A stretch of 64,000 nt of DNA, taken from NCBI RefSeq assembly GCF_020532555.1, contig NZ_JAJBBR010000005.1:124001-188000 (forward strand), in the 5' to 3' direction. Source of the DNA: Microvirga lenta (GTDB taxonomy: Bacteria; Pseudomonadota; Alphaproteobacteria; Rhizobiales; Beijerinckiaceae). Position numbers and translations under genes: made by a program. Shown one piece after another: positions 9,495 through 18,275 of the stretch (the first letter of the stretch is position 1; each line of letters opens with the position of its first letter). The notes under the pieces were generated by a model that was not told the DNA's origin, did not search any database, and saw only the letters and a list, made by a program, of their open reading frames with translations.

Positions 9495-10616
9495 TCAGCC
9501 TTCTGACTTTGCCTTCGCCGAAGCCTTCGCGGGCGGCTTGGCCCCCGGCGTGTCCCCCAGCGCATGGGCCAGCACCTTCTTCATGGCGCCGGGCAGCGCC
9601 TCCTCGTGGAGCTGCTGGCGCGGGGTCCAGCGCATGTCCACCGGGGCCGGCTCGTCCTTCGGCACCCGGGCGAAGAAGACCGTGAGCTCCAGGGGGAAAT
9701 GGGTGAAGACGTGGCGAACCGTACCCGGCAGGCGCTTCCACCGCGCCTCGATGGGGGCGTCCACCATGGCGCGGGAGGGCTCGTAGTCGGGCTCCCACGC
9801 GCTGGTCGGGGTCTCGACCATGCCGCCGAGAAGGCCCTGCGGCGGGCGCGTGCGCAGGAGGATGCTGTCGTCGGCGCGCAGGACCACGAAGGCGGCGCCT
9901 TTGCGGAGCTGGCCCGTCTCCTTCTTCTGCTTCTTGGGGAAGCTCTCCTGAAGGCCCGCCGCGCGGGCCTGACAGGGCAGTATCCAGGGGCAGATGGCGC
10001 AGGCGGGCCGCTTCGGCGTGCAGATGGTGGCGCCGAGATCCATGACGGCCTGGGCGAAATCGCCGGGCCTGTCGGCCGGGACCAGCTCCTCGGTCAGCGT
10101 CCGGATCGCGGCCTTGGCCTTGGGCAGCGGCTCCTCGACCATGAAGAGCCGGGACATGACCCGCTCCACGTTGCCGTCCACCGCGGCGGCCTTCTGGTTG
10201 AAGGCGATGGCCGCCACGGCGGCTGCCGTATAGGCACCGATCCCGGGGAGCTTGAGGAGCTCGGCCTCCGTGCCCGGAAAACGTCCGCCATGGTTTTCCA
10301 CAACCGCCTTGGCGCAGGCATGGAGATTGCGGGCGCGGGAATAGTAGCCGAGCCCCGCCCAGGCCTGCATCACCGCGTCCGCAGGCGCTTCGGCCAGGGC
10401 TTCGACGGTGGGGAAACGCTCCAGGAACTTCAGATAGAACGGCTTGACCGCCACCACCGTCGTCTGCTGCAGCATGATCTCGGAAAGCCAGACGCGGTAA
10501 GGGTTTGCCGTCTCGCCCGGCTTCGCGCGCCATGGCAGATCGCGCCGGTGACGGTCGTACCAGGCGAGCAAATCGTCAGGGCATGGCTTGGTGACGCGCA
10601 AGGCGGGCGTTAACAT
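9495..10616 (-). CDS. mutY: A/G-specific adenine glycosylase MutY
   Basis: A 373-residue MutY, the base-excision enzyme that removes adenine paired with 8-oxoguanine. The HhH-GPD domain shows SEIMLQQTTVVAVKP, the hairpin LPGIGAYTAAAVAAIAF with the catalytic Asp in AVDGNVERVM, and the 4Fe-4S ligands in CTPKRPACAICPWILPC (C-x6-C-x2-C-x5-C). The C-terminal NUDIX-like domain (GLLGGMVETP, VRHVFTHFPLEL) that recognises 8-oxoG is present. The C-terminus carries a Lys/Ala-rich tail. The ATG at 10616 gives the best N-terminus. It is divergent from dciA. Confidence 0.95.
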   Translation of the reverse strand: MLTPALRVTKPCPDDLLAWYDRHRRDLPWRAKPGETANPYRVWLSEIMLQQTTVVAVKPFYLKFLERFPTVEALAEAPADAVMQAWAGLGYYSRARNLHACAKAVVENHGGRFPGTEAELLKLPGIGAYTAAAVAAIAFNQKAAAVDGNVERVMSRLFMVEEPLPKAKAAIRTLTEELVPADRPGDFAQAVMDLGATICTPKRPACAICPWILPCQARAAGLQESFPKKQKKETGQLRKGAAFVVLRADDSILLRTRPPQGLLGGMVETPTSAWEPDYEPSRAMVDAPIEARWKRLPGTVRHVFTHFPLELTVFFARVPKDEPAPVDMRWTPRQQLHEEALPGAMKKVLAHALGDTPGAKPPAKASAKAKSEG

Positions 10617-10673
10617 GTGACGTGGAATAACGATCCTCGTCGAATATTCCAACGTGGCTTTTGGACCTTCAAC

Positions 10674-11177
10674 ATGCGACAGCCGAGACACCGGCCCCGG
10701 CCCCTTGCCGACTTTCTCGACGTCTGTCTCAGCCCGAGCCTGGCGGCGCAAGGCTTTGCCACCTCCGACATCATCGTGGCTTGGCCGGACATCGTGGGCG
10801 AGCGCCTTGCCGCCTTCACCCAGCCGCTGAAGATCGAGTGGAAGCGCAAAGGCCCCCATGCCGATCCGGAGGCGCGGCCCGAGCCCGCGACCCTCGTGAT
10901 CCGGGTCGAGGGCGCCTTCGCCCTCGAGATGCAGCACATGGCGCCCATCGTCATCGAGCGGGTCAACGTCTATTACGGCTGGCGCTGCATCGGGAAGCTG
11001 GTGCTGAAGCAGGGGCCCGTGCGGCGCGCCGAGAAGAAGCGCCCGCCCGCCCCCGTCCTCGGAGAGGCGGACCGGCGCCGGGTCGAGAGCGCCGTGGCGC
11101 CCATCGAGGAGGACGGCCTGAAGGCTGCCCTGGCCCGGCTCGGGCAGGCGGTGGTGGGCTCGCGCACGAAAGCGTGA
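10674..11177 (+). CDS. dciA: DciA-like DUF721 protein (DnaB loader family)
   Basis: A 167-residue DUF721 protein. The KH-like domain is recognisable from IIVAWPDIVGERLAAFTQPL and LVIRVEGAFALEMQHM, with VIERVNVYYGWRCIGKLVL behind it. DUF721/DciA proteins load the replicative helicase DnaB in bacteria lacking DnaC. The C-terminal third is charged and poorly conserved. An in-frame GTG at 10617 would extend the protein by 19 residues and abut the mutY start directly. The ATG at 10674 is chosen because it leaves room for the two promoters. Next comes the dsbA-like gene after 72 bp. Confidence 0.75.
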   Translation: MRQPRHRPRPLADFLDVCLSPSLAAQGFATSDIIVAWPDIVGERLAAFTQPLKIEWKRKGPHADPEARPEPATLVIRVEGAFALEMQHMAPIVIERVNVYYGWRCIGKLVLKQGPVRRAEKKRPPAPVLGEADRRRVESAVAPIEEDGLKAALARLGQAVVGSRTKA

Positions 11178-11249
11178 CAGACGCAGCGCTTGCCACATAT
11201 CCCAAGGCATTCTACCGCAGAACGAAATTTCTCACGGAGCACCTTTGAG

Positions 11250-11888
11250 ATGATCACCCGGCGTCAAACGCTTCAGCTTCTTGGTACTGCGGCCGCCACG
11301 GCCCTGATCGCCACGAGCTTTCCGGCTCTGGCCCAAAACGTCGCACCTGCGGACCTCGCGGTCCCCGGCCCCCTCGGCGACGTGGCCCTCGGCCCCGAGG
11401 ACGCGAAGGTGACGATCATCGAGTACGCCTCGCTCACCTGCTCGCACTGCGCGGCTTTCCACAAGGAAACCTGGCCGGAGCTGAAGAAGCGCTACATCGA
11501 CACCGGCAAGGTGCGCTTCATCCTGCGCGAATTCCCGCTCGACCCCCTGGCCACGGCCGGTTTCATGCTCGCCCGCTGCGACGGGAACGACAAGTACTAC
11601 CCCATCACCGACCTGCTGTTCGACCAGCAGCGGAACTGGGCCTTCACCGACAAGCCCCTGGATGCCCTGCGCGGCCTGATGCGGCAGGCCGGTTTCTCAC
11701 AGGAGAAATTTGATGCTTGCTTGAAGGATCAGAAACTTTATGACGCTGTGAACGCGGTGAAGAACCGGGGGATGGAGCAGTTCCGCGTGGACTCGACCCC
11801 GACCTTCTTCATCAATGGTGAGCGTCACGCCGGAAACCTGTCGATCAATGAGCTTGAAGAGATCATCAAGCCGAAGCTGGGAGAATAA
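11250..11888 (+). CDS. DsbA-family thiol:disulfide oxidoreductase
   Basis: A 212-residue secreted DsbA/BdbD-type protein. The N-terminus MITRRQTLQLLGTAAATALI resembles a Tat signal peptide (twin Arg R4-R5), with likely cleavage after ALA near residue 28. The active site is C64-S-H-C67 in SLTCSHCAAF, and the cis-proline loop is STPTFFINGE. This combination is common in alphaproteobacterial DsbA-like proteins. ATG 11250 is chosen over an in-frame codon at 11190 because it starts the signal peptide. The stop is followed by a GC hairpin (11897-11920), then smc after 45 bp. Confidence 0.9.
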   Translation: MITRRQTLQLLGTAAATALIATSFPALAQNVAPADLAVPGPLGDVALGPEDAKVTIIEYASLTCSHCAAFHKETWPELKKRYIDTGKVRFILREFPLDPLATAGFMLARCDGNDKYYPITDLLFDQQRNWAFTDKPLDALRGLMRQAGFSQEKFDACLKDQKLYDAVNAVKNRGMEQFRVDSTPTFFINGERHAGNLSINELEEIIKPKLGE

Positions 11889-11896
11889 TCTCCCCT

Positions 11897-11920
11897 GCCC
11901 CGCCCCCTTGGGGCGGGCCG
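11897..11920 (+). other. GC-rich stem-loop between dsbA-like gene and smc
   Basis: CCCGCCCC / GGGGCGGG with a short TT-containing loop, directly in front of the smc ribosome-binding region. There is no U-tract, so it is more likely an attenuating or mRNA-processing hairpin than a full terminator. Confidence 0.4.
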
Positions 11921-11933
11921 GAAAGGCGCGTCG

Positions 11934-14900
11934 ATGAAGCTGACGCGCCTTCGCATCGCCGGGTTCAAGACCTTCGTCGAGCCCATGGAGTTCCTGATCG
12001 AGCCGGGGCTGACCGGCGTGGTCGGGCCCAACGGCTGCGGCAAGTCGAACCTCGTCGAGGCCCTGCGCTGGGTCATGGGCGAGAACTCGCACAAGAACAT
12101 GCGCGCCTCGGGGATGGACGACGTCATCTTCTCCGGCTCGGGCAGCCGCCCGGCGCGCAACTCCGCCGAGGTGCTGCTCACCATCGACAATGCGGAGCGC
12201 ACGGCGCCGGCCGCCTTCAACGATTCCGACACTCTCGAAGTCTCCCGCAAGATCGAGCGCGAGGAAGGCTCCACCTACCGGGTCAACGGCAAGGAAGTCC
12301 GCGCCCGCGACGTGCAGATCCTGTTCGCGGACGCCGCCACCGGCGCCCGCTCCCCGGCCCTCGTCCGGCAGGGCCAGATCAGCGAGATCATCTCCGCCAA
12401 GCCCCAGGCCCGCCGCCGCATCCTCGAGGACGCGGCCGGCATCGCGGGCCTCCATGCCCGCCGCCACGAGGCCGAGCTGCGCCTGAAGGCGGCGGAGGAC
12501 AACCTGGTCCGCGTCGAGGACGTGCTGCGCGAGCTCGAAACCCAGGTGGAGAGCCTGAAGCGCCAGGGCCGTCAGGCCTCCCGGTACAAGAACCTCTCGT
12601 CCGAGATCCGCCGCCTGGAAGCGCTCATGCATGCGCTGGCCTTCGCCGATGCGCGCGAGCAGGCCGCCACCGCCGAGCAGCAGATGGCGGACAACCTCAA
12701 GGCCGTCGCCGACCTGACGGAGGAGCAGACCCGCGCCGCCACGGCCCAGGCTGTCGCCGCCCATGCCATCCCGGCCCTGCGCCAGGAGGAGGCCGCCGCC
12801 GCCGCGGCCCTGCAGCGGCTGACCCATGCCCGCAGCGAGCTCGAATCGGAGGAGCGCCGCTCCAAGGACCGGGTGACCGAGCTGGAGCGCCATATCGCCG
12901 ACCTGAACCGCGACCTCGCCCGCGAGGCGGTGCAGCGCACGGACGCCCAGGCCACCATCGAGCGGCTGCAGGAGGAACAGGCGGAGATTGCGCTCACCAC
13001 CGACGGCGCCGACGATACCCGCGCCGAGGCGCAGGAGCGCCTGAGCAATGTCGAGGCCGAGCTGGCCGAGGCCGAGGCCGCCTTGAGCGCCCTCCAGGCC
13101 CAGACCTCCGACCTCAACGCCCGCCGCGCCGCCCTGGAGCGCTCCGTGCGCGAGGAGATGGAGCGGGCCGCCCGCTTCGCCGCCGAGCGGGAGCGGATCG
13201 AGCGCGACATTGAGGCTCTCGCGGCCGGCACCGACGATTCGCCGCCCATCGACGACCTCCGGGAAGAGGCCGCCATGGCCGAGGAGGCCGCGCAGACCGC
13301 CGAGGAGGCGGTGATGGGCGCCCGCGAGGCCCTCGCGGCGGCACGCGAGGCCGAGAACCGCCTGCGCCAGCCCCTCAGCGAGGCCGAGCGCCGGGCCCAA
13401 CGGCTGGAGACCGAGGCGCGCACCCTCGCCAAGCTCGTCACCTCCGCTACCGGCGACCTCTGGCCGCCGGCCGTGGACCAGATCACGGTCCAGAAGGGCT
13501 ACGAGACCGCTCTCGGCGCCGCCCTCGGCGACGATCTGGAAGCCTCCACCAACCCTTCCGCACCCTCCCATTGGGCCGAGACCGGCGCGGGCGATGGGGA
13601 TCCGGCCCTGCCGGAAGGCGTCCGGTCGCTGGCCGATCTTTCGACCGCGCCCGCTCCGCTCCAGCGCCGCCTGCGGCAGATCGGCGTCGTCACCAAGGCC
13701 GACGGCCTGCGCCTCCGGGGCCTCCTCAAGCCGGGCCAGCGCCTCGTCTCGCAGGAGGGCGACCTATGGCGCTGGGACGGGTTCACCACCGCGGCGGAAG
13801 CGCCCTCGCCCGCCGCCCGCCGCCTTGCTGAAAAGAACCGCCTCGGCGATCTCGAACGGGAGGCCGCCGAGGCCCGGGAACAGGCCGAGCATCTGCGGCA
13901 CGAGGCCGAGGAGGCCCTGAACGCCGTCCGAATCGCCGCCTCGCACGAGATGCAGGCCATCGAGGGCGCCCGTCAGGCCCGGCAGGCCCTCGACGGCACC
14001 CGCACGCGCCTCGCCGCCGCCGAGCGCAAGGAGGCCGAGCTCGGCCAGCGCCGCTCGGCTCTGCAGGAGGCCATGGCGCGAATCTCCGCCAGCGAGGCCG
14101 AGGCCCAGGAGCGCGCGGAAGCCGCCCGGGCGAATCTGGAGGATTTGGCTCCGGCGCCCGATCTGGAGAGCCGCCTTCTGGAAGAGCGCACCCGCGTGGC
14201 GGAGTTCCGGGCCGCCGCCTCCGAGGCTCGCGCGGCGCTTCAGGCCCTCATGCACGAGGCCGAGCTGCGCCGCCGGCGCCAGGAATCGCTCGCCGCCGAC
14301 ATCCGGCTCTGGACCGAGCGCGCGGCGCGCGCCGCCAAGGCCCACGAGGATCTGGGCGAGCGCCTGGAACGCGCCCAGGACGAGCACCAGCGCCTTCTCG
14401 AAGCGCCGGACACCTATCTCCTGCGCCGCCGCGGCCTGCTGTCCGAGATCGAGCAGGCCGAGGCCAAGCGCAAGGAAGCGGCCGACCGTCTGGCCGATGC
14501 GGAGACGCATCTCGCCGAGACCGACCGCGCCGCCCGCTCGGCCCTGGAAGCCCTTTCCGCCGCCCGCGAGGCCCGGGCCGGGTCCCAGGCCCGGCACGAG
14601 GCCGCTCTTCAGCGCCTCGCGGAGATCACCCGCACCATCGCCGACAACCTGGAGACGACGCCCGCCGGGCTCATCGAGCTCGCGGGCCTGAAGGAAGGCG
14701 TCGAGCTGCCCCCGCAGGGAGAAATCGAGGCCAAGCTCCACTCCCTCAAGTCCGACCGGGAGCGCCTGGGCGCGGTCAACCTGCGCGCGGACGAGGAGCT
14801 GACCGAGCTGGAGGCCAAGTTCACCAGCCTCGCGGCCGAGCGCGACGATCTGGTGGAGGCGATCAAGCGCCTGCGCCAGGCCATCGGCAGCCTCAACCGC

Positions 14901-15392
14901 GAGGGCCGCGAGCGCCTGCTCGCCGCCTTCGACGTGGTGAACGCCCATTTCCAGCGGCTCTTCACCACCCTCTTCGGCGGCGGCACGGCGGAGCTGACCC
15001 TGGTCGATTCGGACGATCCGCTGGAGGCGGGCCTCGACATCCTCGCCCGCCCGCCCGGCAAGAAGCCCCAGAGCATGACCCTGCTCTCCGGCGGCGAGCA
15101 GGCCCTGACGGCGACCGCGCTGATCTTCGCCGTGTTCCTCACGAATCCCTCGCCGATCTGCGTTCTCGACGAGGTCGACGCGCCACTCGACGACGCGAAC
15201 GTGGAGCGCTATTGCGACCTCCTCGACGACATGGCGCGCCAGACCGAAACCCGTTTCGTGGTGATTACCCACAACCCGATCACCATGGCGCGCATGGACC
15301 GGCTCTTCGGCGTGACCATGGCGGAACGCGGCGTCTCGCAGCTCGTCTCCGTCGACCTCCAGAGCGCCGAGCGCATTCTTGAGACGGTCTAA
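11934..15392 (+). CDS. smc: Chromosome segregation protein SMC
   Basis: A 1152-residue SMC ATPase of the bacterial condensin complex, which organises and separates chromosomes. Walker A is GPNGCGKSN (31-39). A long coiled coil (about 170-500), a hinge region around 510-640 (DQITVQKGYETALGAALGDD), and a second coiled coil follow. The C-terminal head has the ABC signature LLSGGEQALTA and Walker B PICVLDEVDAPLDD. The C-terminal VNLRADEEL motif is normal. Length is ordinary for the alphaproteobacterial form. ScpA/ScpB partners are not in the window. Confidence 0.96.
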   Translation: MKLTRLRIAGFKTFVEPMEFLIEPGLTGVVGPNGCGKSNLVEALRWVMGENSHKNMRASGMDDVIFSGSGSRPARNSAEVLLTIDNAERTAPAAFNDSDTLEVSRKIEREEGSTYRVNGKEVRARDVQILFADAATGARSPALVRQGQISEIISAKPQARRRILEDAAGIAGLHARRHEAELRLKAAEDNLVRVEDVLRELETQVESLKRQGRQASRYKNLSSEIRRLEALMHALAFADAREQAATAEQQMADNLKAVADLTEEQTRAATAQAVAAHAIPALRQEEAAAAAALQRLTHARSELESEERRSKDRVTELERHIADLNRDLAREAVQRTDAQATIERLQEEQAEIALTTDGADDTRAEAQERLSNVEAELAEAEAALSALQAQTSDLNARRAALERSVREEMERAARFAAERERIERDIEALAAGTDDSPPIDDLREEAAMAEEAAQTAEEAVMGAREALAAAREAENRLRQPLSEAERRAQRLETEARTLAKLVTSATGDLWPPAVDQITVQKGYETALGAALGDDLEASTNPSAPSHWAETGAGDGDPALPEGVRSLADLSTAPAPLQRRLRQIGVVTKADGLRLRGLLKPGQRLVSQEGDLWRWDGFTTAAEAPSPAARRLAEKNRLGDLEREAAEAREQAEHLRHEAEEALNAVRIAASHEMQAIEGARQARQALDGTRTRLAAAERKEAELGQRRSALQEAMARISASEAEAQERAEAARANLEDLAPAPDLESRLLEERTRVAEFRAAASEARAALQALMHEAELRRRRQESLAADIRLWTERAARAAKAHEDLGERLERAQDEHQRLLEAPDTYLLRRRGLLSEIEQAEAKRKEAADRLADAETHLAETDRAARSALEALSAAREARAGSQARHEAALQRLAEITRTIADNLETTPAGLIELAGLKEGVELPPQGEIEAKLHSLKSDRERLGAVNLRADEELTELEAKFTSLAAERDDLVEAIKRLRQAIGSLNREGRERLLAAFDVVNAHFQRLFTTLFGGGTAELTLVDSDDPLEAGLDILARPPGKKPQSMTLLSGGEQALTATALIFAVFLTNPSPICVLDEVDAPLDDANVERYCDLLDDMARQTETRFVVITHNPITMARMDRLFGVTMAERGVSQLVSVDLQSAERILETV

Positions 15393-15508
15393 GGCTTTGC
15401 GCCCTGCCGCGGGTTCCGACGCAAAATCGTGGACGCTTTGGCGCGAAGCCGGTGCGATAGCGCCTTTTTGCTATAATATTCAATGACTTATATGTTTTCG
15501 GGCAATCC

Positions 15509-15537
15509 TTGACAGGGGGGACCCTCCCTCATATGTT
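15509..15537 (+). promoter_or_regulatory. Predicted sigma70-type promoter of the F0 atp operon
   Basis: TTGACA at 15509-15514 and TATGTT at 15532-15537, separated by 17 bp, 65 bp upstream of the atpI start. Both boxes are close to consensus. The preceding 100 bases after smc are AT-rich compared with the rest and contain no gene. Confidence 0.6.
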
Positions 15538-15601
15538 GCGCGCGGCTTTCGGGGCCGGGCTTCCAAGACCTTTTCCCGTGCCGCTAGCAAGGAAAACGCA
15601 T

Positions 15602-15973
15602 ATGGCGGACCCTACTCAGCGGAACGGTGAAGATGAGCGGAAACCGAGCGGTTCCGACGATGCCGACCTATCGGCGAGGCTGAGCTCTCTCAATGCGCGG
15701 ATCACGAAAGCATCCGCACAAAGGGCAGAGGCCGAACCTCGCGACCGTCCTACGTCGGATTCCAGTGCGATCGGCCAGGCCTTCAGGCTCACGGCCGAGT
15801 TCATCTCGGGAGTCCTTGCGGGCGGTGTCATAGGCTGGCTCGTCGACCACCAGTTCGGATCCTCTCCTTGGGGACTCATTGTCTGTCTGTTGCTCGGCTT
15901 CTGTGCCGGGATGCTCAATCTCCTACGAGCAGCGGGTGTGGTGAAAACCGCCCGTTCCGACGACAAGCAGTGA
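15602..15973 (+). CDS. atpI: AtpI, F0F1 ATP synthase assembly protein
   Basis: A 123-residue AtpI. After a hydrophilic, charged N-terminus (about 55 residues) there are two membrane helices: [20 protein letters not shown] and [21 protein letters not shown]. AtpI helps build the c-ring and may carry Mg2+/Ca2+. The ATG at 15602 is preferred over an upstream in-frame GTG/ATG-type start at 15509, which would sit inside the promoter. It heads the F0 operon; the F1 genes are not in this window, as is usual for Hyphomicrobiales. Confidence 0.85.
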   Translation: MADPTQRNGEDERKPSGSDDADLSARLSSLNARITKASAQRAEAEPRDRPTSDSSAIGQAFRLTAEFISGVLAGGVIGWLVDHQFGSSPWGLIVCLLLGFCAGMLNLLRAAGVVKTARSDDKQ

Positions 15974-16028
15974 GACCGGATTCGAAGAGCTACGGACAGC
16001 GGCGAACAACAGCGAGACAGAGCGGATC

Positions 16029-16757
16029 ATGGCGAGCCCGATCGAGCAATTCCAGGTCAAGCCCATCATTCCGATCATCAATTTCACGAACTCGTCCCTG
16101 TTCATGATCGGCTCGGCGGCGCTGATCGTCGGCGGGCTGCTCCTGGCGACGCGCAACCGTTCGCTGATCCCCGGCCGCGCCCAGTCGGTCGCCGAAATCC
16201 TGCACGACTTCGTCGCCACCACGCTCACCGACACGGCGGGACGCGAGGGCATGAAGTTCTTCCCCTTCGTATTCTCCCTGTTCATGTTCGTGCTGACCGC
16301 GAACCTGCTCGGCATGATGCCCGGCTTCTTCACGGTCACCAGCCAGATCGTCGTCACCTTCGCGCTGGCCCTTCTCGTGATCGGCACGGTCGTGATCTAC
16401 GGCTTCGTCAAGCACGGCTTCCACTTCCTCGGCCTCTTCGTGCCGTCAGGCGTTCCGAAGTGGCTCCTGCCCTTCATCGTCGTCATCGAGATCATCTCCT
16501 TCCTCTCGCGACCCATCTCGCTCTCCCTGCGTCTCTTCGCGAACATGCTGGCGGGCCACATCGCCCTGAAGGTGTTCGGCGGCTTTGTGGTCTCCCTCGG
16601 CGCGGCCGGCATCGGCTTCGCGCTTCTCACCCCTCTTCCGCTTCTCATGGCGGTTGCGATCACGGCGCTCGAGTTCCTCGTCGCCGGCGTGCAGGCCTAC
16701 GTCTTCACGGTGTTGACCTGCATCTACCTCAACGACGCCCTGCATCCGGGACACTAG
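16029..16757 (+). CDS. atpB: ATP synthase F0 subunit a
   Basis: A 242-residue a subunit, the stator part of the proton channel. The essential arginine is in the helix [15 protein letters not shown] and the second channel residues in [17 protein letters not shown]. Five to six membrane helices are visible. The length and N-terminus ([15 protein letters not shown]) are typical of alphaproteobacteria. It follows atpI by 55 bp and precedes atpE by 53 bp. Confidence 0.95.
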   Translation: MASPIEQFQVKPIIPIINFTNSSLFMIGSAALIVGGLLLATRNRSLIPGRAQSVAEILHDFVATTLTDTAGREGMKFFPFVFSLFMFVLTANLLGMMPGFFTVTSQIVVTFALALLVIGTVVIYGFVKHGFHFLGLFVPSGVPKWLLPFIVVIEIISFLSRPISLSLRLFANMLAGHIALKVFGGFVVSLGAAGIGFALLTPLPLLMAVAITALEFLVAGVQAYVFTVLTCIYLNDALHPGH

Positions 16758-16810
16758 GCTAAGGCGTCGTCCCTTCTTCTCTCTCCCGATCATCACCCTA
16801 GGAGATCACG

Positions 16811-17035
16811 ATGGATCCTATCGCTTTCAAATTCCTCGGCGCGGGCCTGGCCTGCTTCGGCATGGGCCTCGCCGCTCTCGGCGTCGGCAACATCTTCGGC
16901 AACTTCCTGTCGGGCGCCCTGCGCAACCCGTCGGCTGCCGACAGCCAGTTCGCCCGCGCGTTCATCGGTGCGGCGCTCGCGGAAGGTCTCGGCATCTTCT
17001 GCCTCGTCGTCGCCCTCCTCCTGCTGTTCACCTAA
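16811..17035 (+). CDS. atpE: ATP synthase F0 subunit c
   Basis: A 74-residue hairpin of two membrane helices. The proton-carrying carboxylate is Glu58 in helix 2 ([15 protein letters not shown]), and the glycine-rich helix 1 runs [21 protein letters not shown]. The polar loop RNPSAADS between them contacts F1. It is followed by two strong stem-loops (17061-17117), not by a full terminator, before atpF'. Confidence 0.96.
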   Translation: MDPIAFKFLGAGLACFGMGLAALGVGNIFGNFLSGALRNPSAADSQFARAFIGAALAEGLGIFCLVVALLLLFT

Positions 17036-17060
17036 TCCACTTTCTTCGGTGATCGGGAGA

Positions 17061-17117
17061 GCAAGGCGCCCCGTGCGCCTTGCTTCGAGACAGTGACGGC
17101 GGGCACGAACCGCCGTC
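17061..17117 (+). other. Two intercistronic stem-loops after atpE
   Basis: Stem 1: GCAAGGCGC / GCGCCTTGC (17061-17069 and 17075-17083), loop CCCGT. Stem 2: GACGGCGG / CCGCCGTC (17095-17102 and 17110-17117), loop GCACGAA. Both are perfect and lack U-tracts. In other bacteria such hairpins stabilise atpE mRNA so that c is made in excess over b; the same is inferred here. Confidence 0.55.
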
Positions 17118-17159
17118 ATTTCCACATTACAGGACCACCCGTCCTCCAGGACCATTTCC

Positions 17160-17711
17160 ATGGCTCAGGCTCAGATCCCACAGGCTGGTACGGAAGTTCC
17201 CGGCGACGCTCATGCGGCGGATATCGGCTTCCCGCCCTTCGCGACGGAAACATTCGCCGGACAGATCATCTGGCTGGCGATCACCTTCGTGGTGCTCTAC
17301 ACGCTTCTGTCGAAGCTCGTCCTGCCCCGCCTCACCGGCATCATCGAGAACCGCCGCGAGATCATCGCCAAGGACCTCGACGACGCCGCCGCGATGAAGA
17401 CGCGCGCGGAGGAGGCCGGTGTCGCCTACGAGAAGGCTCTGGCCGAAGCCAGGGGCCGCGCCCAGGCGCTCGCCCAAGAGACCCGCGGCAAGCTGGCCGC
17501 CGAATCCGACGCCAAGCGCAAGGCTCTCGAGGCCGATCTCGGCAGCCGACTGGCCGAGGCCGAGGCCACCATCACGGCCAAGAAGAACGAGGCCATGAGC
17601 CATGTCCGCGGCATCGCCGCCGAGACGGCTTCCGCCATCGTCGAACGCATCACCGGCCAGGCCCCTGCCCCGCAGGCGGTCGAAGCCGCCCTCGACCGGA
17701 CCAAGGTCTAA
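17160..17711 (+). CDS. atpF2: ATP synthase F0 subunit b'
   Basis: A 183-residue b' subunit. One N-terminal membrane helix (FAGQIIWLAITFVVLYTLLS, about residues 38-57) is followed by a long charged coiled coil (KDLDDAAAMKTRAEEAG onward) that forms half of the peripheral stalk. The presence of b' besides b is typical of alphaproteobacteria and phototrophs. It overlaps nothing and precedes atpF by 10 bp, with AAGGAGAG as the ribosome-binding site. Confidence 0.92.
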   Translation: MAQAQIPQAGTEVPGDAHAADIGFPPFATETFAGQIIWLAITFVVLYTLLSKLVLPRLTGIIENRREIIAKDLDDAAAMKTRAEEAGVAYEKALAEARGRAQALAQETRGKLAAESDAKRKALEADLGSRLAEAEATITAKKNEAMSHVRGIAAETASAIVERITGQAPAPQAVEAALDRTKV

Positions 17712-17721
17712 GGAGAGCCTC

Positions 17722-18207
17722 ATGCTGGCCAATCCCACCTTCTGGGTCTTCGTCGCCCTCGTCATCTTCATCGGCCTCCTCGTCTATTACGGGGTGCCGA
17801 AGAACCTGATGAACACCCTCGACAAGCGCTCCGTGCGCATTGCCGACGAGCTCAACGAGGCCAAGCGCCTGCGCCAGGACGCCGAGAACCTCCTGCGGGA
17901 GTACGAGGCCAAGCGCGCCGCCGCCGAACGCGAGGCCGCCGAGATCGTCTCCTCCGCCCGCGAGGAGGCCGAGCGCCTCGCCCGCGAGGCCCAGGAGAAG
18001 ATGGCGGACTTCATCCGCCGCCGCACCGCCTCCGCCGAGGCGAAGATTGCCCAGGCCGAGAGCCAGGCGTCCGCCGAGGTTCGCGCCGCCGCCGTCGATG
18101 CCGCCGTCAGGGCTTCCGAGCAGGTCCTGCGCCAGCAGATCACCGGCAACACGGCCGCCTCGATCCTCACCCAAAGCCTCGGCGACGTGCGTCGCAAGCT
18201 GCAGTAA
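17722..18207 (+). CDS. atpF: ATP synthase F0 subunit b
   Basis: A 161-residue b subunit: an N-terminal membrane helix (LANPTFWVFVALVIFIGLLV, residues 2-21) and a heptad-rich, Ala/Glu/Arg coiled coil. It pairs with b' in the peripheral stalk. The ATG at 17722 lies 10 bases after AGGAGAG. It ends the F0 operon; a strong terminator follows at 18234. Confidence 0.93.
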   Translation: MLANPTFWVFVALVIFIGLLVYYGVPKNLMNTLDKRSVRIADELNEAKRLRQDAENLLREYEAKRAAAEREAAEIVSSAREEAERLAREAQEKMADFIRRRTASAEAKIAQAESQASAEVRAAAVDAAVRASEQVLRQQITGNTAASILTQSLGDVRRKLQ

Positions 18208-18233
18208 GCGGCTCGCACGCGATCCAAGCATCC

Positions 18234-18260
18234 AAGGCCGCCTCTCGGGGCGGCCTTTTT
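18234..18260 (+). terminator. Rho-independent terminator of the F0 operon
   Basis: AAGGCCGCC / GGCGGCCTT (18234-18242 and 18249-18257), loop TCTCGG, then TTTTT. It lies 26 bp past the atpF stop and overlaps the region in front of the next gene. Confidence 0.85.
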
Positions 18261-18275
18261 CGTTGGGAGACATCC

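Noticed and set aside
11697..13571. A 624-residue minus-strand ORF opposite smc
   Set aside because: The Gly/Leu/Ala-rich shadow of the smc coiled coil; no motif.
15509..15601. An earlier start for atpI at 15509
   Set aside because: It would place the start on the -35 box and adds 31 residues not typical of AtpI.
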